From Verrucomicrobiota bacterium (GTDB lineage: Bacteria > Verrucomicrobiota > Verrucomicrobiia > Opitutales > Opitutaceae): 64,000 nucleotides of DNA. The stretch is taken from positions 1-64,000 of the forward strand of contig JAEYUW010000024.1 of NCBI GenBank assembly GCA_023432225.1. Reading direction: 5' to 3'. The translations under genes and the position numbers were made by a program. The notes below the pieces were generated by a model. It saw only the letters and a program-made list of their open reading frames with translations, made no database searches and had not been told where the DNA came from. Numbering within the stretch: the first letter of the stretch is position 1; each line of letters opens with the position of its first letter. This document shows, one piece after another, positions 17,238 to 25,426 of this stretch.

Positions 17238-17269
17238 GTAGCGAGTAGCGGGTAGTGAGTAGCGAGTAG
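17238..17269. repeat. GTAGCGAGTAG repeat between attenuator and hisG
   Basis: A run beginning GTAGCGAGTAGCGGGTAGTG, same family as 10875-10907 and 42597-42692. It lies within the transcribed leader of hisG. Confidence 0.8.
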
Positions 17270-17285
17270 ACGGATGGGAGGTGGG

Positions 17286-17321
17286 AAAAGAAAAACCCCG
17301 GGGGCGGTGCCACCGGGGTTT
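17286..17321 (-). terminator. his attenuator terminator
   Basis: On the minus strand the RNA reads AAACCCCGG, a short loop, then CCGGGGTTT followed by TTCTTTT. This is an intrinsic terminator lying between the His leader peptide and hisG, the position expected for an attenuator. Confidence 0.88.
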
Positions 17322-17335
17322 CAGAAATTGGGTTT

Positions 17336-17395
17336 CATCACCACGGGAAGGCACGCGGCCTTCCCGGGTTGGGAAGGCTAAGAGGTGTGGTGATG
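17336..17395 (-). promoter_or_regulatory. his leader alternative hairpins
   Basis: The His-codon segment CATCACCAC (17395-17387) is perfectly complementary to GTGGTGATG (17344-17336). Between them lie three mutually exclusive arms, CCTTCCC (17377-17371), GGGAAGG (17365-17359) and CCTTCCC (17351-17345). A ribosome stalled on the His codons would mask the first pairing and let others form. This is the layout expected of translation-coupled attenuation; the exact antiterminator is not resolved by eye. Confidence 0.75.
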
Positions 17396-17413
17396 GTGGT
17401 GGTTGAGGACCAT
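17378..17413 (-). CDS. hisL: His operon leader peptide
   Basis: An 11-residue open frame, MVLNHHHHHTS, with five consecutive His codons (CAC CAC CAT CAC CAC) and a TAG stop, 186 bp upstream of hisG and on the same strand. It is followed by a terminator before the structural genes. By analogy with enterobacterial hisL, low charged tRNA-His would stall the ribosome here and relieve termination. A purine-rich Shine-Dalgarno sequence is not obvious upstream. Name by function, not by sequence homology. Confidence 0.88.
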   Translation of the reverse strand: MVLNHHHHHTS

Positions 17414-17516
17414 GGAGCGATCGATCGTTAAGAAGCCGGAGCCGCACCGGAGCGGCAAGAGATTTCTTTTGCCCGCCGCGGCATAAGGGGCGACAAGCTC
17501 CCATGTCCCCACGTGC

Positions 17517-18689
17517 ATGAGTCACTCTGCCGCCAATGCCGGCAATGATCGCGGTGAAAGCCATGAGGAGTTCACGCCGCAGACGAGCGCGTGGGTGGCG
17601 GCGGTGGTGGCCGTGGCGGCGACGTATGCTTTTTTCCTGCTCTTCACCCAGTTCGGCTTCTTGAAGATCGTTCGCGCCGCCGTGGGTGAACGGGCTGGCC
17701 TCACCCAAGCGATCCTCGCCGCGATGGCCGTGGGCGGATTGGGCGGCAGTGCGTGGGCGGGATGGACGTTTCGGGAAAACCGGGCCCTGCACCGGATGGT
17801 GGCGCTGTTTGCGGCTTGTGGGGGCGGCGCGGGTCTCGCCGTGGTGGCAAAGGCGGTGGCACCGCTGTTCGGCATCGCGCTGTTGACGGGCGTCGGGCTG
17901 GGCGGATTGGCAGTGACCCTGGCGGGAGTCCTGCGGCGGGTGACGGGTGGTGACCGGCTGGGCAGCGCGATCGGGTTGGGCACCGGGACCGCTTACGCGA
18001 TCTGCAATCTGCCGATCGTCTTCGCGGCGGACGCCAGCGCGCAGGCGTTCGTCGCGCTCGGGTTGTGCTGTATCGGCATTATCGCGGTGCAGATGCTGGA
18101 CGTGCGCGCGCCGCGTCAGGTGCCGAGCAGCTACGATTACCAGGGGCCGGCGTTGGTGGCGTGGGTGACGATCTTTCTCGGGCTCGTGTGGCTCGATAGC
18201 GGCGCTTTTCACATCGTCCAAGATTCACCCTACCTCCAGGAACAGACGTGGGGAAGCGGGCAACTTTATGCGAACGCCGCGATCCACTTCGCCGCCGCGA
18301 TGCTGGCGGGTTACATGATGGATCGGCGGTGGGTCGGACGCGCGGTGCTCGCGGCGGTCGCGATGATGCTGACTGCCTGCGTGCTCATCGATCCTCAGGG
18401 CCACAATCTCGCTACAGGCATGCTGCTCTACACGGCGGGCGTCTCGATTTATTCGACCGCGTTGGTCTTCTATCCGGCGCGCAGCAGTCGCGCGAAATGG
18501 GCGGCGGTGGTCTACGGCATCTCAGCTGGGATTGGATCTGTCTCGGGCATGGCAATGGTGCAGAACTTTTCCGCGATCCCGCGGTGGCTGGTGGCGATCG
18601 CCGGGACGGTCATGCTGATGGGCTTGCTGGCCCGTGGGTGGTTGCTGCGGCGCGAGGCCAAGCGCGTGGCGGCGGGCTTGGCGGGTTAG
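17517..18689 (+). CDS. MFS-like multi-pass membrane protein
   Basis: A 390-residue integral membrane protein with about 12 hydrophobic segments. The overall topology resembles the major facilitator superfamily, including a short loop with a MDRRWVGR basic motif between two helices at about residue 265. The N-terminal 20 residues are polar. No substrate can be inferred; flanking genes do not help. It is divergent from the his operon, with start codons about 100 bp from the leader peptide, so the two promoters share this gap. Confidence 0.7.
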   Translation: MSHSAANAGNDRGESHEEFTPQTSAWVAAVVAVAATYAFFLLFTQFGFLKIVRAAVGERAGLTQAILAAMAVGGLGGSAWAGWTFRENRALHRMVALFAACGGGAGLAVVAKAVAPLFGIALLTGVGLGGLAVTLAGVLRRVTGGDRLGSAIGLGTGTAYAICNLPIVFAADASAQAFVALGLCCIGIIAVQMLDVRAPRQVPSSYDYQGPALVAWVTIFLGLVWLDSGAFHIVQDSPYLQEQTWGSGQLYANAAIHFAAAMLAGYMMDRRWVGRAVLAAVAMMLTACVLIDPQGHNLATGMLLYTAGVSIYSTALVFYPARSSRAKWAAVVYGISAGIGSVSGMAMVQNFSAIPRWLVAIAGTVMLMGLLARGWLLRREAKRVAAGLAG

Positions 18690-18862
18690 GCGGCAAATGG
18701 CCGGCGCCGGGTCGGCTCGCGGTGCGGCGGTCCTCACGCGGTGGGCGCCCGGCGCATTAGGTTTTTCTAACGGAAATCGCGCGGTATCGGATTGCCCGTG
18801 CCGGGAGAACCGTAGATGAGAACCGAGCGGCCCGCCGGGCCTCCACAACTCCCGCCCCCTTC

Positions 18863-20911
18863 ATGTCTCAAGTTGGTTCTCCCGCCGCGATGGCGGATCA
18901 ACGGTTCAGTCGTCTCCTCTTGCAGCGCCGGCACGGTGGTGTCGCGATTTTCTTCGCGGTGTTCCTCATCGTGGCGCTCATCACACGCGTGGCGCTGTTG
19001 ATCCAGGCGCGGCAGGACGTCGGGTGGAATCCCTCGCTGCTCGCCGCGTTCGGCTGGGGCCTCCTCTACGATCTCGGTGCGGCGGCGTGGGCCTCGCTGC
19101 CGCTCACGCTCCTGCTGGCCGCGCTACCGGAGCGATTCTTTGAGTGGGGCTGGGCGCGCTGGGTGGCCGCCGTGGGGACGTTCGCGGTGTTTTATGCGCT
19201 GCTCTTCGGCACGGTTTCCGAGTGGACGTTCTGGGAGGAGTTCGGGGTGCGGTTCAACTTCATCGCGGTCGACTACCTCGTCTACACGACCGAAGTGGTC
19301 GGCAACATTCGCGAATCCTACAACCTCCCGGCGATCCTCGGCGGTGTGGCGGCGGGAGCGGCGCTCGGGGTGTGGCTGCTCGCGCGGTCCGGGTGTCCGC
19401 AACGCTGGTTCGCTGGCGCGACCGAGCCGATGGGCCGGCGATGGAAAGCGGCCGCGATCTGGTTCTGTGCGGCGATCGCGTTCGGCACCGTGTTGGACGA
19501 CCGGCTGTTGCCGTCGTTCAAGAACAACTTCAACCGCGAGATCGGCCGCAACGGCCTCTGGGCGCTCTTCGCGGCGTTCAAGAACAACATGCTCGATTAC
19601 GAGCAGTTCTACAAAACGCTGCCGATCGACCAGGCCTTCGCGCAGATGCAGTCCCAACTCGTGGACGACGGGGCCGTGCTCCTTCGTCCGGGCGAGCGCG
19701 ACACGCTGCGCTACGTGAAAAACGACGGCGGCCCGGAGCTGAAACCCAACGTCATTCAGATCACGGTCGAGAGCCTGAGCGCGGATTTCATCAGCATCTT
19801 CAATCACGCGTCGAAACTCACCCCGCACCTCGAAGCGATCGCGCGCCACAGTTTGGTGTTCGAGAATTTCTACGCCACCGGCAACCGCACGGATCGCGGC
19901 ATGGAGGCGCTGACGCTGTCGCTCCCGCCGACCCCGGGCCGCTCGATGATCAAGCGCCCGCACAACGAAGACATGTTCACGCTCGGCGCAGTGTTCCGCA
20001 CGAAGGGCTACGAAACCGCGTTCATCTACGGCGGTTTCGGCTACTTCGACAACATGAACTACTTTTTCGGCCACAACGGCTACAAGGTCATCGACCGCAA
20101 CTCCGTGGCCGCGTCCGACATCACCTTCGCCAACGTCTGGGGCGCGTGCGATGAGGACCTCTACCGCTGGACGATGCGCGAGGCCGACGCGGCGCACGCC
20201 GCCGGCAAGCCGTTTCACTACTTCGTGATGACGACGTCGAACCACCGCCCCTACACGTTTCCGGAGGGCAAGATCGACCTGCCGTCGAAAACCTCCGGTC
20301 GCGCGGGGGCGGTGAAATACACGGACTTCGCTATCGGCCAGTTTCTCAAGGACGCGGAATCGAAACCGTGGTTCAAGAACACCGTGTTCGTGATCGTCGC
20401 GGACCACTGCGCCTCGAGCGCCGGGCGCGCCGAGTTGCCGGTGCAGAATTACCACATCCCCCTCTTCATCTACGCGCCCGGCGGCCAGATCGCGCCCGGT
20501 CGCGTGAAGGCGCTGACGAGCCAGGTCGACTACGCGCCCACGCTGCTCGGTTTGCTCAACTGGAGCTACGTCTCGCGTTTCTACGGCCACGATGTTCGCC
20601 GCACGCCGGCCGCGGCGGCCCGCGCGCTCATCGGCAATTATCAGAAACTCGGCCACCTGCGCGGCGATCATTTCGTCGTGCTCCGCCCCCAACGCGGCGC
20701 GAACTCCTACACGGTCGATCTTCCCACCGGCACGCTCACGCCCGCCCCGCGCGATGAGGCGAACGAAAACGCCGCCGTCAGTTATTATCAAAGCGCGAAC
20801 TACCTCTACGCGCACCGCCTCTACAACGCGCTCACGCCGGAGGAGCTCGCGCAGTTCACCGCCGAAGGCGAGAAACGCGCGGCGGCCGAAAGAAAGCCCG
20901 CTTCTCTGTGA
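18863..20911 (+). CDS. LTA synthase family phosphatase/transferase
   Basis: A 682-residue membrane enzyme. N-terminal membrane segments span about residues 20-200, followed by a periplasmic alkaline-phosphatase-superfamily domain (about 290-600). Catalytic landmarks: the metal-binding Glu in ITVESLSADF, the nucleophile Thr in GNRTDRGMEAL, and the metal-binding Asp-His in VFVIVADHCASS. Relatives transfer glycerol-phosphate or phosphoethanolamine groups from phospholipids to envelope glycans. In a Gram-negative it more likely modifies an envelope polymer than makes lipoteichoic acid. A PAP2 phosphatase gene lies downstream. Confidence 0.85.
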   Translation: MSQVGSPAAMADQRFSRLLLQRRHGGVAIFFAVFLIVALITRVALLIQARQDVGWNPSLLAAFGWGLLYDLGAAAWASLPLTLLLAALPERFFEWGWARWVAAVGTFAVFYALLFGTVSEWTFWEEFGVRFNFIAVDYLVYTTEVVGNIRESYNLPAILGGVAAGAALGVWLLARSGCPQRWFAGATEPMGRRWKAAAIWFCAAIAFGTVLDDRLLPSFKNNFNREIGRNGLWALFAAFKNNMLDYEQFYKTLPIDQAFAQMQSQLVDDGAVLLRPGERDTLRYVKNDGGPELKPNVIQITVESLSADFISIFNHASKLTPHLEAIARHSLVFENFYATGNRTDRGMEALTLSLPPTPGRSMIKRPHNEDMFTLGAVFRTKGYETAFIYGGFGYFDNMNYFFGHNGYKVIDRNSVAASDITFANVWGACDEDLYRWTMREADAAHAAGKPFHYFVMTTSNHRPYTFPEGKIDLPSKTSGRAGAVKYTDFAIGQFLKDAESKPWFKNTVFVIVADHCASSAGRAELPVQNYHIPLFIYAPGGQIAPGRVKALTSQVDYAPTLLGLLNWSYVSRFYGHDVRRTPAAAARALIGNYQKLGHLRGDHFVVLRPQRGANSYTVDLPTGTLTPAPRDEANENAAVSYYQSANYLYAHRLYNALTPEELAQFTAEGEKRAAAERKPASL

Positions 20912-20935
20912 CGAACGATAGTCATTCGTAGAGCC

Positions 20936-21025
20936 GTAGGGCCTCACCTCGCGTGAGGCCTCGCGCGCGAGCGTGGCCCGCGCCGCACCCGCCGCCGAGG
21001 CTCGACACGAGGTCGAGCCCTCCAC
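20936..21025. repeat. Palindromic doublet (AGGGCCTCACCTCGCGTGAGGCC family)
   Basis: Left hairpin GGCCTCACCTCGCGTGAGGC; right hairpin GGCTCGACACGAGGTCGAGC. The same pair of unlike hairpins recurs at 57639-57726. Confidence 0.85.
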
Positions 21026-21049
21026 TAACCCGCCCCATCCCGCCCTTCC

Positions 21050-21991
21050 ATGCGCCCCGGTTTTCTCGTTTTGTTCGGTTATTTGGCGTTCGCGTCACTC
21101 GCTCGCGCCGACGATCCCGTTGCTGGTCCGTCCGCATCCGCCCCCGTTGCGCGCGAACCCAAACGCGAGAAAGCCACCGACGACGACCTGCGCATCCGCG
21201 GCATCTTCAACAGCGCGCTGCCCGGCACGGAAAAGAAGAGTTCGCTGCGCCTCATCGTTCATCCGCATCTCGGCGATCTCACCAACCGCGACTCGATCCG
21301 CACCGCCCTCGGCCTGCGCTACGGTCTCACCTCCCGCTGGGAAGCGACGGCTGAAACCGATTCCTATTTCACGCACGGCATGAAGAAAGGTGGCTTCTTC
21401 GAGGACAGCGGCCTGGCCTCGATCCATCTCGGCACGAAATACCGCATCGGCGATCCGCTGCACCTCGGCGTCGACACCTCGGTGGGCATCGACTGGTCGC
21501 GGCCGCTCGGCACTCCGCCGCCCGATGTGACGGATGGACTGAAGCACCTCGCTCCGTTCTTCACGATGTCGCGCCAGCTCCAGTCGCGTCCCGGCTGGCG
21601 CGTGTTCTGGGGTTTCGGCTACGATGACGTCACGCACACCGACGTGGTGGGCCAGCTGGATAAAAACGATCTGCGCGACGACTCCATCGGCCTTTCCGGT
21701 GGCGTGCTGTGGGAGCGTGGCCCGACCACTTACACGCTCGAGACGACCTATCACACCACGCGCTTCACGAGCGACAGCAACCGCTACGTCGTCGGCGTGC
21801 GGCCCGGTGTGGTGTGGACGCTGCCGCCGAAATATACCTTTCACGCGAAGGGAAAATGGCTGTTCGGTGTCGCGCTGCGGCTCACGCACGGGCCCGACGG
21901 CAACGACGTGGGTTTCGGCGCCAAGCTGCGCGTGAACTTCGACTTCAAGCGCTTGCTCGGTCGGAAAAAAGCCCCAGCGTCGGGCCAATGA
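21050..21991 (+). CDS. Outer-membrane barrel-like protein
   Basis: A 313-residue exported protein. Signal peptide MRPGFLVLFGYLAFASLARA. The mature part is rich in alternating aromatic and polar stretches typical of beta strands (for example TLETTYHTTRF, RYVVGVRPGVVWTLPPKY) and ends VNFDFKRLLGRKK. This fits an outer-membrane barrel, possibly of the transporter-like DUF group. Its stop overlaps the start of the PAP2 gene (ATGA), so the two are translationally coupled. Confidence 0.7.
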   Translation: MRPGFLVLFGYLAFASLARADDPVAGPSASAPVAREPKREKATDDDLRIRGIFNSALPGTEKKSSLRLIVHPHLGDLTNRDSIRTALGLRYGLTSRWEATAETDSYFTHGMKKGGFFEDSGLASIHLGTKYRIGDPLHLGVDTSVGIDWSRPLGTPPPDVTDGLKHLAPFFTMSRQLQSRPGWRVFWGFGYDDVTHTDVVGQLDKNDLRDDSIGLSGGVLWERGPTTYTLETTYHTTRFTSDSNRYVVGVRPGVVWTLPPKYTFHAKGKWLFGVALRLTHGPDGNDVGFGAKLRVNFDFKRLLGRKKAPASGQ

Positions 21992-22695
21992 CGCCCCGCG
22001 CGCCCGAATTTCTCGACCGCACTCTCTGGCCTGCCGTGCTGCTGCTCGGCGCCGCCTTCGCCCTCTTCGAGTTCACCGACGTCGATCTCGCGCTGCAGGA
22101 TCATTTCTACGATTTCGCGCATCGCCGCTGGATCGTGGATGGCAACGAGCCGGTCGGCCGGGCGATCTTCTACAATTACCCCAAGATCGGTGTGATCCTG
22201 ACCGGCGTGACGCTGCTCGTGCTCGCGCTCGGTCCGGCGCGTTGGCGCGATCGCCTCCGGCTGGATCGACGCGCGCTCTGGGTCGCGGTCGCGACTCTGG
22301 CCACGGTCCCGGCGCTCGCGGGGCTGGGGAAGAATTACACCAACACCTTCTGTCCGTCCGAGGTGCGGCGCTATGGCGGCGATGTGCCTTACGTGAAAGT
22401 CTGCGAGCCGTATCCGAGTGATGATCGTCCGGCGCGGCGCGGCCATTGTTTCCCGGCTGGCCACGCCAGCGGCGGCTTCGCCTTGATGGCACTCGCCTGG
22501 CTTCGGCCCTCCCGCCGCGCGCGGCTGACCGGCCTCGCGCTCGGCCTGGGCTTGGGCTGGTGGATGGGCACGTATCAAATGCTCAAAGGCGCACACTATC
22601 TCAGCCACACCGTGGTGACGATGTTGCTGGCCTGGATCGTCGTGCTCGTTTGGCGCCGGATCATCGTGCTCCGTGCGGGACAATCTCCCGCGTAG
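21988..22695 (+). CDS. PAP2-family membrane phosphatase
   Basis: A 235-residue protein starting at the ATG overlapping the preceding stop. Six membrane segments. PAP2 signatures are present in adapted form: KVCEPYPSDDRP (KX6RP-like), GHCFPAGHASGGF (PSGH-like) and KGAHYLSHTVVTML (SRX5H-like). These enzymes dephosphorylate lipid phosphates such as undecaprenyl pyrophosphate or phosphatidic acid. Pairing with the upstream LTA-synthase-type enzyme suggests a role in recycling lipid products of envelope modification. Confidence 0.85.
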   Translation: MTPRAPEFLDRTLWPAVLLLGAAFALFEFTDVDLALQDHFYDFAHRRWIVDGNEPVGRAIFYNYPKIGVILTGVTLLVLALGPARWRDRLRLDRRALWVAVATLATVPALAGLGKNYTNTFCPSEVRRYGGDVPYVKVCEPYPSDDRPARRGHCFPAGHASGGFALMALAWLRPSRRARLTGLALGLGLGWWMGTYQMLKGAHYLSHTVVTMLLAWIVVLVWRRIIVLRAGQSPA

Positions 22696-22718
22696 CCGCC
22701 CTCGCGCACCCTCCGACC

Positions 22719-22867
22719 CCGATTGGGGCGCGCCTTCGAAATGTCATGGCGAGGAGCCGCCCGGTGGCGGCGTCCGGTGAAGACCGGGCGCCCCAAAAAT
22801 AGCGGGAGCTTCCAGCTCCCGCGTTCCGCGGCTTTCCCCAAACACGGGAGCTGAACGCTCCCGCTAC
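22719..22867. repeat. Two palindromic doublets downstream of PAP2
   Basis: 22719-22795 has GATTGGGGCGCGCC on the left and CGGGCGCCCCA on the right. 22799-22867 is the GGGAGCTTCCAGCTCCCGCG family, with AGCGGGAGCTTCCAGCTCCC on the left and an inverted copy ending GCTCCCGCTAC on the right; a related doublet is at 29884-29945. Confidence 0.85.
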
Positions 22868-22880
22868 TCACCCCGCGTGC

Positions 22881-23330
22881 TTACGGCAGCTTCGCCTGCA
22901 CCAGCTTACTCGCCGCTCCGAAGTCGATGAGACCGGCTTCGGGACGCTGCTTGAGCGCGCCGATGACCTTGCCCATTTCCTTCTTCGAAGTCGCGCCGGT
23001 GGCGGCAATCACTTCGACGATCAACGCCTCGAGCTTCGCGGCGTCGAGGCCCTGCGGCAGGTATTTTTCGAGGTGGCCGATTTCTGCGGTGTTGGCGGCG
23101 ACGAGGTCGGCGCGACCGCCTTTTTCAAATTCGGCGCGGGCGTCGGAAAGGTTTTTCACGGCCTTGCGAATCGTCGCGATGGCGAGCGAGTCGTCGAGCG
23201 GCTTGTTGCCGTCGAGCGCGGCGCGCTGGATCGCGGCGTCCATGGTGCGAAGCGCGGTGGCGCGGGCGGTGTCGCGCGCCTTCATGGCGGTGATGATGTC
23301 GGCACGGAGAGTTTCGTAAACGGAAGCCAT
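22881..23330 (-). CDS. yqeY: GatB/YqeY domain protein
   Basis: A 149-residue protein of the YqeY family. It starts MASVYETLRADIITAMKARD at ATG 23330; a longer frame upstream is not conserved. Family blocks LRTMDAAIQRAAL, LPQGLDAAKLEALIVEVI, KKEMGKVIGALK and the final helix FGAASKLVQAKL are visible. The domain is related to the C-terminal tRNA-binding part of GatB. Cytoplasmic; precise role not established. Confidence 0.92.
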   Translation of the reverse strand: MASVYETLRADIITAMKARDTARATALRTMDAAIQRAALDGNKPLDDSLAIATIRKAVKNLSDARAEFEKGGRADLVAANTAEIGHLEKYLPQGLDAAKLEALIVEVIAATGATSKKEMGKVIGALKQRPEAGLIDFGAASKLVQAKLP

Positions 23331-23400
23331 GGCGCAAAAGATGTCGGTTTCGCGCCAAAGCGAAAGCGCGGAGTGTAACCCGGGCGGCGCCATGCCGCCA

Positions 23401-23501
23401 ATCTGGCGTAATACGCCATGAGTCACGAGCCTTGCCGCCACAGTCGTGCCCAGAGCGAAAACCGAGCGCGCGCTGCGCAGATCTGGCGTATTACGCCATG
23501 A
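23401..23501. repeat. Pair of TGGCGTAATACGCCA palindromes
   Basis: TGGCGTAATACGCCA at 23404-23418 and TGGCGTATTACGCCA at 23484-23498. Both are preceded by ATC and followed by TGA, 80 bp apart. The central base is swapped (A or T), so the cores are inverted relative to each other. Confidence 0.85.
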
Positions 23502-23513
23502 ACTGAAATCCGC

Positions 23514-24605
23514 TCACCACAGCTTCAACTGCACGCCGCCGGGGCGACGGAAGTGGGCAGTGGAGAGAGTGAATTCCTCGCGATTCAGGCCGAGGCGGCG
23601 AGTCGTGACGGCGAAGAGCTGGCGCAGCTGCTCGGCGAAGACTCCTTCGCCGCGTCCGCGCACGCCGAAGCGCGCGTCGTAGAGCTTGCCGCCGCGCATC
23701 TCGCGCACGCGGGCGAGCACGCGTTCCTTTTTGCCGGGTTCGTGCGCATCGAGCCAGTCGAGGAACACATCCTTCACCGTGTGCGGCAGGCGCAGGGCGA
23801 TGTAGGTGGCGCGTTTCGCGCCCGCATCGCGCGCCGCTTCCAGGATGGACGGCAATTCGTGGTCGGTCAGCCCGGGGATCACCGGGGCCACGTTCACGTT
23901 CACGGGCACGCCGGCGTCGGCGAGCCGCCGGATGGCGCGCAGCCGATGCTCGGGGCGCGACGCGCGCGGCTCGAGTTTGCCGGCGAGGGCGGCGTCGAGC
24001 GTCGTGACGCTCAACGTGACGATCGCGCACTTCCAGCGGGCGAGTTCGGCGAACAGGTCGAGGTCGCGCGTGATGAGGAAGTTTTTCGTGATCACACCGA
24101 CCGGATTCCTAAATTCCGCAAACGCCTCGAGGCACGCGCGCGTCAGCCGGAAACGGCGCTCGGCCGGCTGATAGCAATCGGTCACCCCGCTGATCATGAC
24201 CGGCTGAGGCTGCCATTTCTTCGCGCCCAGCTCGCGGCGCAACAGCTCGGGTGCGCGCCGCTTCACCATGATCTTCGTTTCGAAATCAAGGCCGCTGCTG
24301 AAGCCGAGGTAGTCGTGAAACGGCCGCGCGAAACAGTAGGCGCAGCCGTGCTCGCAGCCGCGGTAGGGATTCATGCCGAAGGCGGCGCCGACGTCGGGCG
24401 AATCGTTCGGGGTGAGAATCGACTCGCTCGCGTCATCAAAGAATTGCGTGCGCGGGTGCGGACGCTCGACCGGCACGCCCTGTTCGTCGAACTCGACGAA
24501 CTCCGGGTCCGCCTCGAGGGCGATGCGTTCGAAACGATTCGCCGGATTGATGCGCGCGCCGCGCCCGTTCGAGCCAGGAGCGGAAGCCGGCGCGGCGGAG
24601 GTCAT
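23514..24605 (-). CDS. PA0069-family radical SAM protein
   Basis: A 363-residue radical SAM protein. The cluster motif is C-x3-C-x2-C (GCEHGCAYCFARPFHDYLG), followed by a spore photoproduct lyase-like barrel with FETKIMVK, VMISGVTDCYQPAE, GVITKNFLITRD and VNVNVAPVIPGLTD. This is the typical arrangement of the PA0069 family, whose substrate is unknown. Starts at ATG 24605 (MTSAAPASAPGSNGRGARIN), giving normal length. Divergent from the downstream YdcF gene. Confidence 0.9.
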   Translation of the reverse strand: MTSAAPASAPGSNGRGARINPANRFERIALEADPEFVEFDEQGVPVERPHPRTQFFDDASESILTPNDSPDVGAAFGMNPYRGCEHGCAYCFARPFHDYLGFSSGLDFETKIMVKRRAPELLRRELGAKKWQPQPVMISGVTDCYQPAERRFRLTRACLEAFAEFRNPVGVITKNFLITRDLDLFAELARWKCAIVTLSVTTLDAALAGKLEPRASRPEHRLRAIRRLADAGVPVNVNVAPVIPGLTDHELPSILEAARDAGAKRATYIALRLPHTVKDVFLDWLDAHEPGKKERVLARVREMRGGKLYDARFGVRGRGEGVFAEQLRQLFAVTTRRLGLNREEFTLSTAHFRRPGGVQLKLW

Positions 24606-24696
24606 GAGGCGAACGTATGCAACTCCGGCTTCCTGCCAGCACGAAGTGCGCGCGAGCAGGATTGCGCTGCGCGGCCCGGCGGAGTGAGCTCTGGCG

Positions 24697-25350
24697 ATGC
24701 CCCCGTCCGACGAGCGTGCCCTCGAAGTTGCCTTCGCGTTCCTCGCGGCCCCGGATGTGCTGCCGGACGAGCCGGCGGATATCGTGCTCGGGCTGGGGCA
24801 TTTCGACCGGGCCATTCCGCGACTGTGCGCGGAGCTGGCGCTGGCCGGGCGCGCGAGGTGGATCGTGTTTTCCGGCGGCGTCGGCGCGGGCAGCGGCGAT
24901 TTCGCGCAGGCGGAGGCGCTGGAGTTTCGCGACGAAGTGCGGCGCCACTGGCCGGCGGCCGAGGCGCGGATCGCGTTGCTGGAAACGCGCTCGACGAACA
25001 CGGGCGAGAATCTTGCGTTCACGACGGCGGCGCTCGCCGCGGAGCGACCGGAGCTGCAGCCCGGTGCGGGGTTGAGATCGGTGATCGTCGTGGCGACGCC
25101 GTGTCGGTTGCGCCGGGCGATCGCGACCGTGCGCCGCCACTGGCCGGAGGTGCGGAGCGTCGGCACGTGCGCGGTGCGAGCACTGGCGGAGGAGGAACAG
25201 CTTTACCGACAGCACGGTTTGGCTCTGCGCGCGCAGGTCGTCGGGGAGTTCGAGCGGTTGATCGCGTATCCGGCCCGCGGTTTCTTTGCGCCCGTGGCGA
25301 TCCCGGCGGAGGTGCTGGCGGCCGCGCGGCTGCTCGGGGCGCGGGTGTGA
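24697..25350 (+). CDS. YdcF-family (DUF218) protein
   Basis: A 217-residue protein of the DUF218 fold. Motifs: VLGLGHFDRAIPRLCAEL, RWIVFSGGVGAG, ALLETRSTNTGENLAF (the conserved S-TNTxEN signature) and VATPCRLRRA. No signal peptide is seen, unlike the membrane-anchored SanA members, so it is probably cytoplasmic like E. coli YdcF. Function not established. Confidence 0.87.
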   Translation: MPPSDERALEVAFAFLAAPDVLPDEPADIVLGLGHFDRAIPRLCAELALAGRARWIVFSGGVGAGSGDFAQAEALEFRDEVRRHWPAAEARIALLETRSTNTGENLAFTTAALAAERPELQPGAGLRSVIVVATPCRLRRAIATVRRHWPEVRSVGTCAVRALAEEEQLYRQHGLALRAQVVGEFERLIAYPARGFFAPVAIPAEVLAAARLLGARV

Positions 25351-25426
25351 GGGGGCGGGCCTCGACCACGGCGTGGGGCCGGAAATTCCGTTGAACGATT
25401 CCCGCCGTGCGGTGTCGAATGCCCGC

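Noticed and set aside
19124..21025. A 633-codon open frame antisense to the LTA-synthase gene
   Set aside because: It has the arginine- and valine-rich composition of a high-GC shadow frame and no recognisable motif, while the opposite strand has a full enzyme with catalytic residues.
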